The position numbers were made by a program, and so were the translations under genes. Shown piece after piece: positions 1 to 8,679 of a DNA stretch of 44,390 nt. Each line of letters opens with the position of its first letter. Position 1 is the stretch's first letter. This DNA comes from an uncultured Clostridia bacterium (lineage in GTDB: Bacteria; Bacillota; Clostridia; Christensenellales; CAG-917), in contig CALVTH010000009.1 in NCBI GenBank assembly GCA_944360115.1, positions 1 through 44,390 of the forward strand, given 5' to 3'. The notes beneath the pieces were generated by a model. That model made no database searches and was not told the origin of the DNA. It saw only the letters and a program-made list of their open reading frames with translations.

Positions 1-45
1 TTATGCTGAAAATCATAAACAATTTAACTTTTTTTCAAAGTGATA

Positions 46-74
46 TTGACACAGGGTGCTCGATAAAGTATCAT
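46..74 (+). promoter_or_regulatory. Promoter of the SCP2-aminotransferase operon
   Basis: A -35 TTGACA (46-51) and a -10 TATCAT (69-74) are separated by 17 bp. Transcription should start near 81, leaving a leader of about 95 nt before the first gene. Match to the sigma-70/sigma-A consensus is strong, but no transcript data are available. Confidence 0.7.
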
Positions 75-176
75 AACTTATAGTAAATTCCAATATCACG
101 GCGGTCGAAAGGCGACGGCTCCGACAATGTTTAGAGGGGTGAACGGCGCGTCGCATCGCTCAAAAAGGAGGATGTT

Positions 177-971
177 ATGGACAATGTCACAATGGCAAGG
201 ATCAATCTGTTCGCCGTCCTGCGCAACATCGAAGATCTTTGCGAAATGGATCCCGAATCCAAGGCTCTCATCAAAGACGAGAACCTCGGCGTGGAATTCA
301 ATGTGCCCGAGGTCGGCAGCGCCGTTCTCACTTTCAAAGACGGCAAATGCACTTTCACCAGAGGCAAAGGAAAGTCCGCTCTCAAGCTGTACTTCACCTC
401 CCCCGAGCATTTCAACAATCTGATTGCTCCCCCCGTCGACCCCAAAACCGGCAAACCCAAGATGGTCGTCCCCATCTTCTACAATGTCTTCAAGGTGGGC
501 TTCCTCCTCGGCACTTTCACCAAACTCGCCGAGAGACTGTCCTATTATCTGCAGCCCGCCCCCGACAAGAAAGAGGAGCTGCTCAAAGATCCCCATTACT
601 TTGAAACCAACACCATCCTCACCGCCTACACCGCTTTCTATGCGATGAGCGAAATCGCCAACAGCGACTACATCGGCAAGGCTATCGCGAAGCGTATGCC
701 CGACGGCGTCATCGCCTGCGAAGTCGGCGGCACCTCTCTTGCCATGAACATCACCGTCAAGGACCACCGCTTCGTCACCAACAAAGGCAAGGTGGAGGCT
801 CCTCGCGCCACGATGAAGTTCGGCGATTTGCAGTTCGCTCACGACCTGCTCAACGGCAAGACCTCCAGCTTCACCGGTATGGGCACGGGACAATTCCAGG
901 TCTTCGGCTTTGTCGAAATGCTCGAACAGATGGCTAAACTGCTCTCGCAGGTCAGCATCTATCTCGCCTAA
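177..971 (+). CDS. Tandem SCP2-like (sterol carrier protein 2 fold) protein, 264 aa
   Basis: The ATG at 177 is preceded by a strong SD (AAAGGAGG). The C-terminal half (about residues 180-264) has the SCP2-like pattern: beta strands with alternating polar residues, then a helix with a phenylalanine- and leucine-rich face (KFGDLQFAHDLL), a GMGTGQFQVFG segment and a terminal helix. The N-terminal half (about 35-125) has a similar order of elements (LTFKDGKCTF, then LYFTSPEHFNNL, then a terminal helix ending SYYL), so the protein looks like an internal duplication. SCP2 folds bind lipids or other hydrophobic ligands. No signal peptide or membrane helix is evident, so it is probably cytoplasmic. 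The next gene starts 10 bp downstream, so the two are very likely co-transcribed. The ligand is unknown, and the family assignment is by pattern only. Confidence 0.6.
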   Translation: MDNVTMARINLFAVLRNIEDLCEMDPESKALIKDENLGVEFNVPEVGSAVLTFKDGKCTFTRGKGKSALKLYFTSPEHFNNLIAPPVDPKTGKPKMVVPIFYNVFKVGFLLGTFTKLAERLSYYLQPAPDKKEELLKDPHYFETNTILTAYTAFYAMSEIANSDYIGKAIAKRMPDGVIACEVGGTSLAMNITVKDHRFVTNKGKVEAPRATMKFGDLQFAHDLLNGKTSSFTGMGTGQFQVFGFVEMLEQMAKLLSQVSIYLA

Positions 972-981
972 GGAGGTTATT

Positions 982-2268
982 ATGCAACTCAGTTACGAAC
1001 CCAAGAAAATATACGATGTCACCAAGAGCCAAGAGGCGTTCAAGCGCGCTCTCAAGGTCGTCCCCGCAGGTATCTACGGTCACCTCGGTCCCTCCGAAGG
1101 CTGCATGATTCCCGTCAGCTCCTATCCCCTCTTCATGTCCAAAGCGAAGGGCGCCTATTTCTGGGACCTCGACGGCAACAGATTCATCGACTATATGTGC
1201 GCCTACGGCCCCAACTTCCTCGGTTATAACGACCCCGATGTCGACGCCGCCGCACTCGAACAGATGAAGAAGGGCAACTGCGTCACTCTCGCGTCCGAGC
1301 TGCTCATCGATTTCGCCGAAGAGATGGTCAACACCATCAACATGGCGGATTGGGCTTTCTTTGCGAAGAACGGCGGCGACGCCACTTCCTTCGCGGTCAT
1401 GATTGCCCGCGCCTACACCAACCGCAAGAAGGTCGTCCTCGTCAGCGGCTACTATCATGGCGTCGCTCCCTGGATGCAGAAGCTCGGCTATGCCGGTATC
1501 ACCGAAGAGGATATCGCCAACAACCTCTACATCGACTGGAACTCTCCCGACCAGTTCGAGAAACTCATCAAGAAGTACCCCGGCCAGATTGCCGCGCTCA
1601 TCGCAACGCCCTACTATCATCCCACCTTCGTCGACAACCAGTTGCCCCCCGAAGGTTACTGGCAGAAGATGCGTAAACTCTGCGACGACAACGGCATCAT
1701 CCTCATCTTCGACGATGTCCGCGCGGGCTTCCGTATCGACATCAAGGGCAGCGACTATCACTACGGCATCAAGTCCGACATTTCCTGCTTCTGCAAGGCA
1801 ATCGCAAACGGCTACAATGTCTCCGCGGTCTGCGGCGTCGAGAAACTCAAGAACGCCACTTCCGACATTATGTACACGGGCAGCTACTGGCTCTCCGCAG
1901 TGCCTTTCGCGGCAGGTATCGCCACCATCAGAAAGGCGAAAGCCATCAATGCCGTCGAAGAAAACGCCAAGAAAGGCATCAAACTCACCGAAGGCCTCAA
2001 GGAAGTCGCCAAAGACAACGGCTTCGACCTCCGCGTGACGGGCGAACCCGCAATGTTCTATCTGCGTCTCGGCAACGACTTCCCCTCCACTATCCTGCAT
2101 CAGGAATGGGTTGCGGAATGTGTCAAGCGCGGCGTGTTCTTCACCTCCCACCACAACCACTTCATCAACGCCGCTCTCACCGACGCGGATATGCAGTACA
2201 CCTGGGAAGTCGCCGACGAAGCCTACAAGATTGTCAGGAAGAATCATCCCGACGCCAAGTACATCTGA
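982..2268 (+). CDS. PLP-dependent class III aminotransferase, glutamate-1-semialdehyde aminomutase (HemL)-like
   Basis: This 428-aa protein is a fold-type I PLP enzyme of the class III aminotransferase/HemL group. It shows the N-terminal WDLDGNRFIDYMCAYGPNFLGY segment, a YYHG motif, the FDDVRAGFR segment with the PLP-pyridine Asp, and the Schiff-base lysine in CFCKAIANG (Lys272). An upstream in-frame extension from 910 exists, but the ATG at 982 has a perfect SD (AGGAGG, 971-976) and matches the family start. The family includes true GSA aminomutase (tetrapyrrole synthesis) and transaminases acting on other substrates. No other heme gene is nearby, and the partner is an SCP2-like protein, so I would not call it hemL. 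Class assignment is firm, substrate unknown. Confidence 0.85.
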   Translation: MQLSYEPKKIYDVTKSQEAFKRALKVVPAGIYGHLGPSEGCMIPVSSYPLFMSKAKGAYFWDLDGNRFIDYMCAYGPNFLGYNDPDVDAAALEQMKKGNCVTLASELLIDFAEEMVNTINMADWAFFAKNGGDATSFAVMIARAYTNRKKVVLVSGYYHGVAPWMQKLGYAGITEEDIANNLYIDWNSPDQFEKLIKKYPGQIAALIATPYYHPTFVDNQLPPEGYWQKMRKLCDDNGIILIFDDVRAGFRIDIKGSDYHYGIKSDISCFCKAIANGYNVSAVCGVEKLKNATSDIMYTGSYWLSAVPFAAGIATIRKAKAINAVEENAKKGIKLTEGLKEVAKDNGFDLRVTGEPAMFYLRLGNDFPSTILHQEWVAECVKRGVFFTSHHNHFINAALTDADMQYTWEVADEAYKIVRKNHPDAKYI

Positions 2269-2313
2269 CAAGACAAGGAACCCCCGAAAGCAATCGGGAA
2301 ATCCTCGTAAACA

Positions 2314-2341
2314 AAAGCCCCGCCGCAAGGCGGGGTTTTTG
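2314..2341 (+). terminator. Intrinsic terminator after the aminotransferase gene
   Basis: The 7-bp stem CCCCGCC/GGCGGGG (2318-2335) has a GCAA loop and is followed by T5. It is flanked by A4 on the left, so it may also stop leftward transcription from mnmG. Confidence 0.8.
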
Positions 2342-2476
2342 CACGACGGCGTCGGGCGCGTCGTCATATTATTGTCTGTTTAATCTTCTTACCGGCGGTT
2401 TAATGTTCCCTTCGTTGTCTCCCCCTTCCGTCTTTGCGGGGCGCGCGCTCCGTGCCGCGGACGGGGTCTCGCGCCG

Positions 2477-4345
2477 TCAGGCGGGATTGTTCCGTCCGTC
2501 GCCCTCGGTCTTTCTGCCCAGCATGACTATAAGCACGGCGATATCCGCGGGAGACACTCCCGAAATACGCGACGCCTGCCCCAGATTGAGAGGACGGATT
2601 TTGTTCAGTTTCTGTCGCGCTTCTATGCGAAGCGCGGTGACGGAGTTATAGTCGATGTCGGGCGGCAGGGTCTTTTCCTCCAGTCTGCGTTGCTCGGCGA
2701 TTGCGGCTTCCTGTTTCCTGAGGTAGCCCGCGTAACGCATTTCCACCACGGCGGCGTCGAGCGCTTCGCGCGAACATACGAAAGGCAACACGCCCGCGAT
2801 GTCGTCCGCCGTGACATAGGACCGCCGTGCGAGGTCGCCGACGGCCAGCCCTTTGCTGAGGTCGGCTTCCCCTCCCCTCCGCATTATGCGCGCCGCCGCT
2901 TCGCGCGGTACGGCGAGGGTCGCCGCGGCAAGGATTCTCTCTATCTCCGCGCGCTTTTTCTCCGTGCGCGCCATTCTCTCCTCGCCGGCCAGTCCCGCCG
3001 CATATCCTTTCGCGGTAAGGCGCATATCGGCGTTGTCCTGACGGAGTTTTATGCGGTGTTCCGCGCGCGCGGTCATCATTCTGTAGGGTTCTTCGGTGCC
3101 CTTGGTCACAAGGTCGTCTATCAGCACGCCTATATACGCCTCGTCGCGGGCGAGCACCAACGGCTCTCTGCCTTCGAGCGCAAGCGAAGCGTTCAGCCCC
3201 GCCATAAGCCCCTGCGCCGCCGCCTCCTCGTAACCGCTGCTGCCGTTTATCTGTCCCGCGAGATACAGCCCTCTGACGGCTTTGGTTTCGAGCGTGGGCA
3301 ACAGGGCGAGCGGGTCTATGCAATCGTATTCTATGGCGTATGCGTATTTTGCAAAACGGCAACGCTCCAGCCCCGCCACCGTGCGGTACATCTTCTCCTG
3401 CACATCGTGCGGCAGCGAACTGCTCATGCCCTGAATGTACATCTCCTCGCTGTGCAATCCCTCGGGTTCGACGAAAATCTGGTGCCGCTCCTTGTCGGCA
3501 AACCGCATCACTTTGTCCTCGATCGACGGACAGTAGCGCGGTCCGACGCCGTGTATGCTCCCGTTGTACAGCGGACTGCGCGAAATGTTCTCGCGGATAA
3601 TGCGGTGCGTTTCGGAGTTGGTGTAAGTCAGCCAGCACGGTTCTTCCTCGAAGGTGGAGACCTCGGACATAAAGGAAAAGCGGTCGGTGTTTTCGCCGCG
3701 CTGAATCTCCATTTTGTCGAAATCTATGGAATCGCGGTATATACGCGCGGGAGTGCCCGTCTTGAATCTGCGGACGGGAAGCCCGAGCGCGGCGAGACTG
3801 CCCGTCAGTTGCGTGGCGGGCGGGAAGCCCGACGGTCCGGACGACTTGGTGTATTCCCCTGTTATGAGTTTGCCCCTGAGATAAACGCCGGAGCATACGA
3901 TGACGGCGCGGGCGGAAATTTCCTCGCCCGAAGCCAGCCGCACGCCGCGCACGACGCCGTCCTCCGCGGTTACGGCGACGGCTTCGCCCTCCTCCACCGT
4001 GAGATTGTCGGTGCGGCGCAATGTGTCGAGCATAAGCTCGGAATAAAGTTTCTTGTCTTCCTGCCCGCGAAGGGAGAATACGGCGGGTCCCTTTGCGGAA
4101 TTGAGCATCTTTATCTGCAACAGCGCGCGGTCGGCATTGATTCCCATTTGCCCGCCGAGGGCGTCTATCTCGCGCACGAGATGACCTTTCGCCGTGCCGC
4201 CGATTGCGGGATTGCACGCCATATACGCCACGGTGCCGAAGGACATACAAAGCAGAAGGGTGCTGTGCCCCTTCCTAGCCGCGGCAAGAGCCGCTTCCGC
4301 TCCGGCGTGTCCCGCGCCTATCACCACGATGTCGAAATTTCTCAT
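2477..4345 (-). CDS. mnmG: tRNA uridine-5-carboxymethylaminomethyl(34) synthesis enzyme MnmG (GidA)
   Basis: This 622-aa protein is about the length of E. coli MnmG (629 aa). It is the FAD-binding partner of MnmE in making the cmnm5 modification of U34 in tRNAs reading split codon boxes. Visible features are the N-terminal dinucleotide-binding [17 protein letters not shown], the [17 protein letters not shown] signature, and [21 protein letters not shown]. The C-terminal helical MnmE/tRNA-binding domain ends in [13 protein letters not shown] chose the ATG at 4345, which overlaps the mnmE stop codon (TGATG), over an in-frame GTG one codon earlier. It is the last gene of the rpmH operon. No T-rich terminator is seen directly after it. 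The 2314-2341 hairpin may serve. Confidence 0.97.
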   Translation of the reverse strand: MRNFDIVVIGAGHAGAEAALAAARKGHSTLLLCMSFGTVAYMACNPAIGGTAKGHLVREIDALGGQMGINADRALLQIKMLNSAKGPAVFSLRGQEDKKLYSELMLDTLRRTDNLTVEEGEAVAVTAEDGVVRGVRLASGEEISARAVIVCSGVYLRGKLITGEYTKSSGPSGFPPATQLTGSLAALGLPVRRFKTGTPARIYRDSIDFDKMEIQRGENTDRFSFMSEVSTFEEEPCWLTYTNSETHRIIRENISRSPLYNGSIHGVGPRYCPSIEDKVMRFADKERHQIFVEPEGLHSEEMYIQGMSSSLPHDVQEKMYRTVAGLERCRFAKYAYAIEYDCIDPLALLPTLETKAVRGLYLAGQINGSSGYEEAAAQGLMAGLNASLALEGREPLVLARDEAYIGVLIDDLVTKGTEEPYRMMTARAEHRIKLRQDNADMRLTAKGYAAGLAGEERMARTEKKRAEIERILAAATLAVPREAAARIMRRGGEADLSKGLAVGDLARRSYVTADDIAGVLPFVCSREALDAAVVEMRYAGYLRKQEAAIAEQRRLEEKTLPPDIDYNSVTALRIEARQKLNKIRPLNLGQASRISGVSPADIAVLIVMLGRKTEGDGRNNPA

Positions 4346-5676
4346 CACTTGCCCACGCAGAATTTGGAGAATACGCTCTCGACGACGGCTTCGCTCGCCG
4401 TGCTTCCCGTGATTTCCCCGAGCGCGTCATACGCCTCGCGGAGATTGACCAGCACGCAATCCGCCGTATTGTTTATGTCTGCAACGGCGCTTTCAAGCGC
4501 GCTTTTTGCACGATAAAGTGCCGAAAGGTGTCTTTCTGAGGTTATAACTTCGCCGCCCTGCGTTTTGCCCTCGCGGTACAGCGCGGCGATTCCGCGGCGC
4601 AATTCGTCCACGCCGACGCCCTCTTTCGCGCTGACGGCGTAGCAGCCGAACATACGCGGACAGGCGTACGATGTGAGGTCACATTTGTTGCGCACCCTGA
4701 ACACGGGCACCTCGCCGAAGTCGTATTCCCGCGCGCTGTCCGAGGTGGTGTCGAGGACGAGCACGACGACATCGGCGTGCTCCGCGGCGCGAAGCGCGCG
4801 GGCTATGCCCTCGCTCTCCACCGCGTCCGCGCTGCTGCGCAGTCCCGCTGTGTCCACGAGGTTTATTCTGACGCCGTCACATTCCACGCTGCCCTCCACC
4901 GTATCGCGGGTGGTGCCCGCCACGGGAGTGACGATTGCGCGGTTGTCGCCCAGAAGAGCGTTGAAAAGAGAGGACTTGCCCGCGTTTGGCTCGCCCGCCA
5001 GCACCGCGGTTATGCCGTACTTCGCCATTCTGCCCTGCCGCGCGGTGGCAAGCAACGCGTTGACATCGTCCAGCACCGCCGTCACATTCTCGGCAAGGGG
5101 TGGCAACACCTCGTCCTCCGTCTCCTCGGGATAATCGAGGACGGCTTCCAGCCCCGCCATAATGTCCAGCAGTTTCGCCTGCACCGTGTTTATCGCGCGA
5201 GCCACCGAACCGTCCATAAGACGGTACGCCGCACGCAGTCCCGCCGCGCTCTCGGCGTTTATCATATCCGCCACGCCCTCGGCGTCGGCAAGGCTCATTC
5301 TGCCCGCGAGAAAAGCGCGCCGCGTGAATTCGCCGCGCTCCGCGAGCCTCGCTCCCCTGCGCAGACATTCGTCGAGCGCGCCGCGCATTATTCTCACACC
5401 GCCGTGCAGATAAAATTCCACGGTGTCCTCGCCCGTGTATGCTTTCTTCGCGGGGAAATAGACCGCATAGCCGCGGTCGCGGAAATCCTCGGCGACAAAT
5501 TCGCCGAAGTGCATGCAAAGCGGCGACGACGCCAGCGCGTCGCGCGTGCTTTCGTCCCCTGCGGAGCAACAAACGAAAACGGCATCGGCTATCCCGAGCG
5601 CGTCCTCTCCGGACACACGGACGATGCCGATGCCACCTGCTCCCGCGGGTGTGGATACAGCCGCGATGGTATTCAT
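4345..5676 (-). CDS. mnmE: tRNA modification GTPase MnmE (TrmE)
   Basis: This is a 443-aa GTPase (E. coli: 454 aa) that acts with MnmG on tRNA wobble uridine. The order is an N-terminal tetrahydrofolate-binding domain beginning [20 protein letters not shown], a helical domain, and an inserted G domain. The G domain shows [10 protein letters not shown] (G1), GTTRD (G2), DTAG (G3) and NKCD (G4). The protein ends FCVGK, the C-terminal motif carrying the family's essential Cys. The reading frame continues upstream to 5997, but that extension is Arg/Ser/Thr low-complexity sequence antisense-framed to jag. The ATG at 5676, 7 bp after the jag stop, gives the conserved N-terminus. Its stop codon overlaps the mnmG start. 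Confidence 0.97.
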   Translation of the reverse strand: MNTIAAVSTPAGAGGIGIVRVSGEDALGIADAVFVCCSAGDESTRDALASSPLCMHFGEFVAEDFRDRGYAVYFPAKKAYTGEDTVEFYLHGGVRIMRGALDECLRRGARLAERGEFTRRAFLAGRMSLADAEGVADMINAESAAGLRAAYRLMDGSVARAINTVQAKLLDIMAGLEAVLDYPEETEDEVLPPLAENVTAVLDDVNALLATARQGRMAKYGITAVLAGEPNAGKSSLFNALLGDNRAIVTPVAGTTRDTVEGSVECDGVRINLVDTAGLRSSADAVESEGIARALRAAEHADVVVLVLDTTSDSAREYDFGEVPVFRVRNKCDLTSYACPRMFGCYAVSAKEGVGVDELRRGIAALYREGKTQGGEVITSERHLSALYRAKSALESAVADINNTADCVLVNLREAYDALGEITGSTASEAVVESVFSKFCVGK

Positions 5677-5683
5677 AATTACC

Positions 5684-6577
5684 TCAAAACTTTTTCTTGC
5701 CGCCGAAACTCTTGAACTTGGGAGGTCCCGAGGGCTTCTGCTCCTGCCTGACGAAGTCGTCGGTGAAGTAGCCCGTATACACTCTGCCGTCGGGCACTTC
5801 TTCCTCTTCGGTGCGGGTGCGCTCGCGCCTGCGGTCGTCGCGGTCGCCCTTGGACGAGCGGTTGCGGCGGTCGTCCCTGCCGCCCCTTTCGTCTCTGCCG
5901 CGCCTGTCGTCTCTCCTGCCCCCGCGGGAATCCCTGCGGTCGCCCCTTCTGGGTCTGTCCTCGCGGATTTCGACGCCCTTGGGAATGATGACGACATATC
6001 TCGAAGGCTCCTCGCCCTCGGAGACGGTCTCGGCTATTTCGCTGTCCGCGAGCGCGCTGTGGATAATCCTGCGCTCGAAGGGGTTCATGGGTTCGAGAAA
6101 AACCTTGCGACGGGTGCGGTACGCTTTCTCCGCAAGTCTGCCCGCCAGCGCGACGAGAGTGTCGCGGCGTTTGTTGCGGTAGTTCTCGCAGTCGACGGTG
6201 AGTTTGCCCGCCGAAGGCTTGACCTGGTTGAGATAAGTGCGCGCAAGGAACTGAATTGCGTCGAGCACTTCGCCGCGGTAGCCTATCGCCGCGCCGCTGT
6301 CCTCTCCGTCTATTTCGATGACGATTTCGCCTTCGGCTCCGTCGACGACCTTGCCGCGGGAAGCTATCCCCATAAGCGCGAGGGTTTCGTTGACGAACGC
6401 GAGCGCGATGTCCGCGTCGGATTCCCTGACGGTGACGCGCACCTCGGCGTGCTTGAACAGACCGCCCTTCTGCAGGACTTCGACCTCGACCTTGTCTCTG
6501 TCGACGCCGAGCTCCGCAAGGGCCTTTTCGACGGCGAGCTCAACGCTGCCCGCCTTGGTTATAACGGATTTTTCCAT
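5684..6577 (-). CDS. jag: Jag/KhpB-type RNA-binding protein (Jag_N, KH, R3H) with an Arg/Asp/Gly-rich tail
   Basis: This 297-aa protein is of the Jag/EloR/KhpB family, an RNA-binding protein encoded next to yidC in Bacillota and linked to cell elongation and division. Residues 1-50 form Jag_N. Residues about 80-150 form a KH domain with the GxxG loop as GYRG. Residues about 155-205 form R3H (ERRIIHSAL, then RYVVIIPKG). From about 210 to 275 there is a tail built of R, D and G (RRDDRRGRDERGGRDDRR), then an acidic patch and a basic end (FGGKKKF). Typical Jag proteins stop soon after R3H, so the tail is unusual (see findings). The gene lies 12 bp after yidC and 7 bp before mnmE in a tight operon. 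Confidence 0.93.
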   Translation of the reverse strand: MEKSVITKAGSVELAVEKALAELGVDRDKVEVEVLQKGGLFKHAEVRVTVRESDADIALAFVNETLALMGIASRGKVVDGAEGEIVIEIDGEDSGAAIGYRGEVLDAIQFLARTYLNQVKPSAGKLTVDCENYRNKRRDTLVALAGRLAEKAYRTRRKVFLEPMNPFERRIIHSALADSEIAETVSEGEEPSRYVVIIPKGVEIREDRPRRGDRRDSRGGRRDDRRGRDERGGRDDRRNRSSKGDRDDRRRERTRTEEEEVPDGRVYTGYFTDDFVRQEQKPSGPPKFKSFGGKKKF

Positions 6578-6589
6578 ATCACTCCTGTA

Positions 6590-7807
6590 TCAGACCTTGA
6601 TAAACCCGCCGCCCCGTTTGCGCTCCTCTCTCTTGTCGAGCAGTTTGTTTATGAGCGCGAAAATAAGCTGGAACACGATTGCGACGAGCGAACTCGTGAA
6701 AGTGTACAGCGCGAACGCCGCAGAATAGAACAGCGCGAAAACGCCTATCATGAGCGGCATGAAGATTTGCATTATCTTCATATTCGCCTGCATATTGTCG
6801 CCCTTGCCCTTAGCTGTGGGCGGGGGCGCGCCTTGCGATTTTGTGAGCAGTTTCTGGGAGAGGAAACTGAGCGCGATGGACAGCACGGGCAGAATGAGCA
6901 GACCGTTCCACTTGCTGCCGCTGCCGTACCCCATATCGTCCGCGCCGAGCACCTTGCCCATGACGAGATTGTATTCGTCTTTCATGACGCCCGTGATCTT
7001 GGACATCGCGAAGCCTTCCTGTCCCGTGACGACGAGATAGTCGGGCACGCCTTCTTCCCAGCTGTCGGGCACGAACACATTGTGAATCCAGAGGAATTTG
7101 CGCCTCTTTTGGTTTTCCTCGGAGAAATAATGTTTGTAAACGGCGGTCTGCGCTTTGTCGACGGCGGCGTTGTGCGCATTGGCTTTCTCCGCCGTGAGAG
7201 GCAGGTCCTCGTAACTTTCCAGCCCCGCCGCCTTGATTGCCTCCTCCAAGGACTTGTTCATCTCGGCGTCGTAGGTAGCGGTGTATTCGTCGTAGCATTC
7301 CTTGTAGTCGAGAGCGAACTGATAGCCGACCATCTGACGGAATCCCGCGAACAGCACTATGAAAACGATGAGCGTGACGAGAGACGGCAGGCAGGCGCCG
7401 AGCATGGAATACTTCTCTTTCTTGTAAAGAGCCATCTGCTCCTGCTGATAGCGCTGTTTGTCGTCGCCGCACTTCTCCGCGAGCGCTTCGAGCTGCGGAC
7501 GCATACGCTCCATTGCTTTGGCGTTTCTGCGGGCAATCACCCTCTGCCAGATGTCAAGCGGGGAAAGGACGAGTTTGAGAATGACCGTGAACGCCACCAC
7601 CGTCCAGCCGAAAACCTGCACGCTGTCGTTGAGTCCGAGCATGAGCTTGGCTATGAAATGCGTGGGTTCGGCGACGGTGTCGCCCGACACATCGAAGGTG
7701 CCGCTGTCACGGTTGCACGCCGTGAGGATGACGCAACAACACACGAGCAGCAACGCCACTGCGTAGATTGCGAGCATTCTCTTGCGTCTGTAGTCTAAAC
7801 GAGCCAT
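6590..7807 (-). CDS. yidC: Membrane protein insertase YidC/OxaI family, lipoprotein type, with enlarged extracellular loop
   Basis: This 405-aa protein inserts membrane proteins, alone or with SecYEG. A basic N-terminus, hydrophobic segment and lipobox VILTAC (Cys31) indicate a lipoprotein, as in Bacillota SpoIIIJ/OxaA. Membrane segments are seen at about 65-83, 136-160, 300-320, 346-365 and 368-390. The family's conserved groove Arg in the first core helix is Lys here (TVILKLVLSP, Lys78). Between about 162 and 245 there is an extra charged region (DYKECYDEYTATYDAEMNK onwards), which makes the protein about 140 aa longer than SpoIIIJ. The basic C-tail (DKREERKRGGG) fits ribosome contact. The start at 7807 overlaps the yidD end by 13 bp. 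A longer upstream frame would be antisense-like and is rejected. Confidence 0.93.
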   Translation of the reverse strand: MARLDYRRKRMLAIYAVALLLVCCCVILTACNRDSGTFDVSGDTVAEPTHFIAKLMLGLNDSVQVFGWTVVAFTVILKLVLSPLDIWQRVIARRNAKAMERMRPQLEALAEKCGDDKQRYQQEQMALYKKEKYSMLGACLPSLVTLIVFIVLFAGFRQMVGYQFALDYKECYDEYTATYDAEMNKSLEEAIKAAGLESYEDLPLTAEKANAHNAAVDKAQTAVYKHYFSEENQKRRKFLWIHNVFVPDSWEEGVPDYLVVTGQEGFAMSKITGVMKDEYNLVMGKVLGADDMGYGSGSKWNGLLILPVLSIALSFLSQKLLTKSQGAPPPTAKGKGDNMQANMKIMQIFMPLMIGVFALFYSAAFALYTFTSSLVAIVFQLIFALINKLLDKREERKRGGGFIKV

Positions 7808-8034
7808 TTGAGTTTGCCCCGGTAGTTTTCGGGCACCGGGTCGAACCCGCCCTTGGAAAAAGGATTGCACCTGAGCACGCGCCACAAGCCCATTGCCCCG
7901 CCCGCGACTATTCCGTGTTTCTCCACCGCCTGACAGGCGTAGACGGAACAGGTGGGCGTGTACTTGCAGTTGTTGCCGATGAAAGGAGAGAGCGTGCGCT
8001 TGTAGACGGCAAGCAGAATCCTCGTGATTTTCAT
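7795..8034 (-). CDS. yidD: Membrane protein insertion efficiency factor YidD
   Basis: This 79-aa protein has the family core YKRTLSPFIG, CKYTPTCSVYACQAVEKHG and GLWRVLRCNPF, including the conserved Cys residues. YidD is a small membrane-associated protein that helps YidC-dependent insertion. The ATG at 8034 overlaps the rnpA stop (ATGA), which favours it over an upstream in-frame Met at 8088. The rnpA-yidD-yidC order is the classic one. Confidence 0.95.
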   Translation of the reverse strand: MKITRILLAVYKRTLSPFIGNNCKYTPTCSVYACQAVEKHGIVAGGAMGLWRVLRCNPFSKGGFDPVPENYRGKLKWLV

Positions 8035-8372
8035 TCTCCCTCCGACAGTCTGCCCGCTCGGGAGAAAATCTTCTCCACCTCGGCGCACATCTCGCCGTAA
8101 CCCAGTTCGACGACGGAAGGGTGCGCGACGATTACATACATACGGGAAGCGTCCAGTCTGCCTTCGACGGCGGACACCGCTTCGCGCAAAAGCCGCTTGA
8201 CGCGGTTGCGAACGACTGCCTTGCCTACTTTCTTTGAGACGGAAAGCCCCACTTTGAGCCCTTCCGTCGAACGAGCCGAGAGCAACAGCAAATGCCGCGA
8301 GCCCGTCCGCTCACCGCGCTTGTACACATAGGTGAACGCCGCGCGTTTCTTGAGCCGATGCTCTCGCTTCAT
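8031..8372 (-). CDS. rnpA: Ribonuclease P protein component
   Basis: This 113-aa basic protein is the protein subunit of RNase P, which trims the 5' leader of tRNA precursors. The diagnostic RNR motif is in VSKKVGKAVVRNRVKRLLREA, and the N-terminus MKREHRLKKRAAFTYVYKRG is typical. It starts 1 bp after the rpmH stop codon and overlaps yidD by 4 bp, so the operon is translationally coupled. The RNase P RNA itself was not found in this window. Confidence 0.96.
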   Translation of the reverse strand: MKREHRLKKRAAFTYVYKRGERTGSRHLLLLSARSTEGLKVGLSVSKKVGKAVVRNRVKRLLREAVSAVEGRLDASRMYVIVAHPSVVELGYGEMCAEVEKIFSRAGRLSEGE

Positions 8373-8373
8373 C

Positions 8374-8508
8374 TTACACCGTCAGTTGTTTTCTGCCTCT
8401 TGCGCGACGCCTCTTGAGCACCTTTCTGCCGCCCGTCGAGCGCATTCTCTCGCGAAAACCGTGAACCTTGCTTCTCTGTCTCTTTTTGGGTTGATAAGTT
8501 TGCTTCAT
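8374..8508 (-). CDS. rpmH: 50S ribosomal protein L34
   Basis: This 44-codon gene reads [18 protein letters not shown], then [17 protein letters not shown] and a C-terminal ARGRKQLTV, the L34 signature. A strong SD (GGAGGAA) precedes the ATG at 8508. It is the first gene of the rpmH-rnpA-yidD-yidC-jag-mnmE-mnmG operon and has a consensus promoter about 95 bp upstream. Confidence 0.97.
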   Translation of the reverse strand: MKQTYQPKKRQRSKVHGFRERMRSTGGRKVLKRRRARGRKQLTV

Positions 8509-8605
8509 TTCTTCCTCCGAAAGGGGCGTTGCCCCGTTAGTCTGTCATATTTTGCCTTTCCGCCGCCCCGCGCGTGTACGCACCGAGCGCGAAATACGCT
8601 GCCCT

Positions 8606-8635
8606 ATTATAAAGAAACAATAATGATTATGTCAA
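8606..8635 (-). promoter_or_regulatory. Consensus promoter of the rpmH operon
   Basis: On the minus strand there is a perfect -35 TTGACA (8635-8630) and a perfect -10 TATAAT (8611-8606), 18 bp apart. Expected start is near 8599, giving a leader of about 90 nt. This is the strongest promoter by consensus in the window, fitting ribosomal protein expression. A GC-rich hairpin (GCCCGC/GCGGGC, about 8643-8658) without a T-run lies between argS and this promoter. Confidence 0.85.
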
Positions 8636-8679
8636 CTGTTTTGCCGCCCGCGCGTGCGGGCTTGAACTTCCGCCGCCGC

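Noticed and set aside
2690..4516. A 608-aa frame antisense to mnmG, and similar long frames antisense to mnmE-jag (5513-7798), argS-ychF (8332-11514) and gyrB-gyrA
   Set aside because: These are mirror frames of well-identified genes in GC-biased DNA. None carries start signals or domain features.
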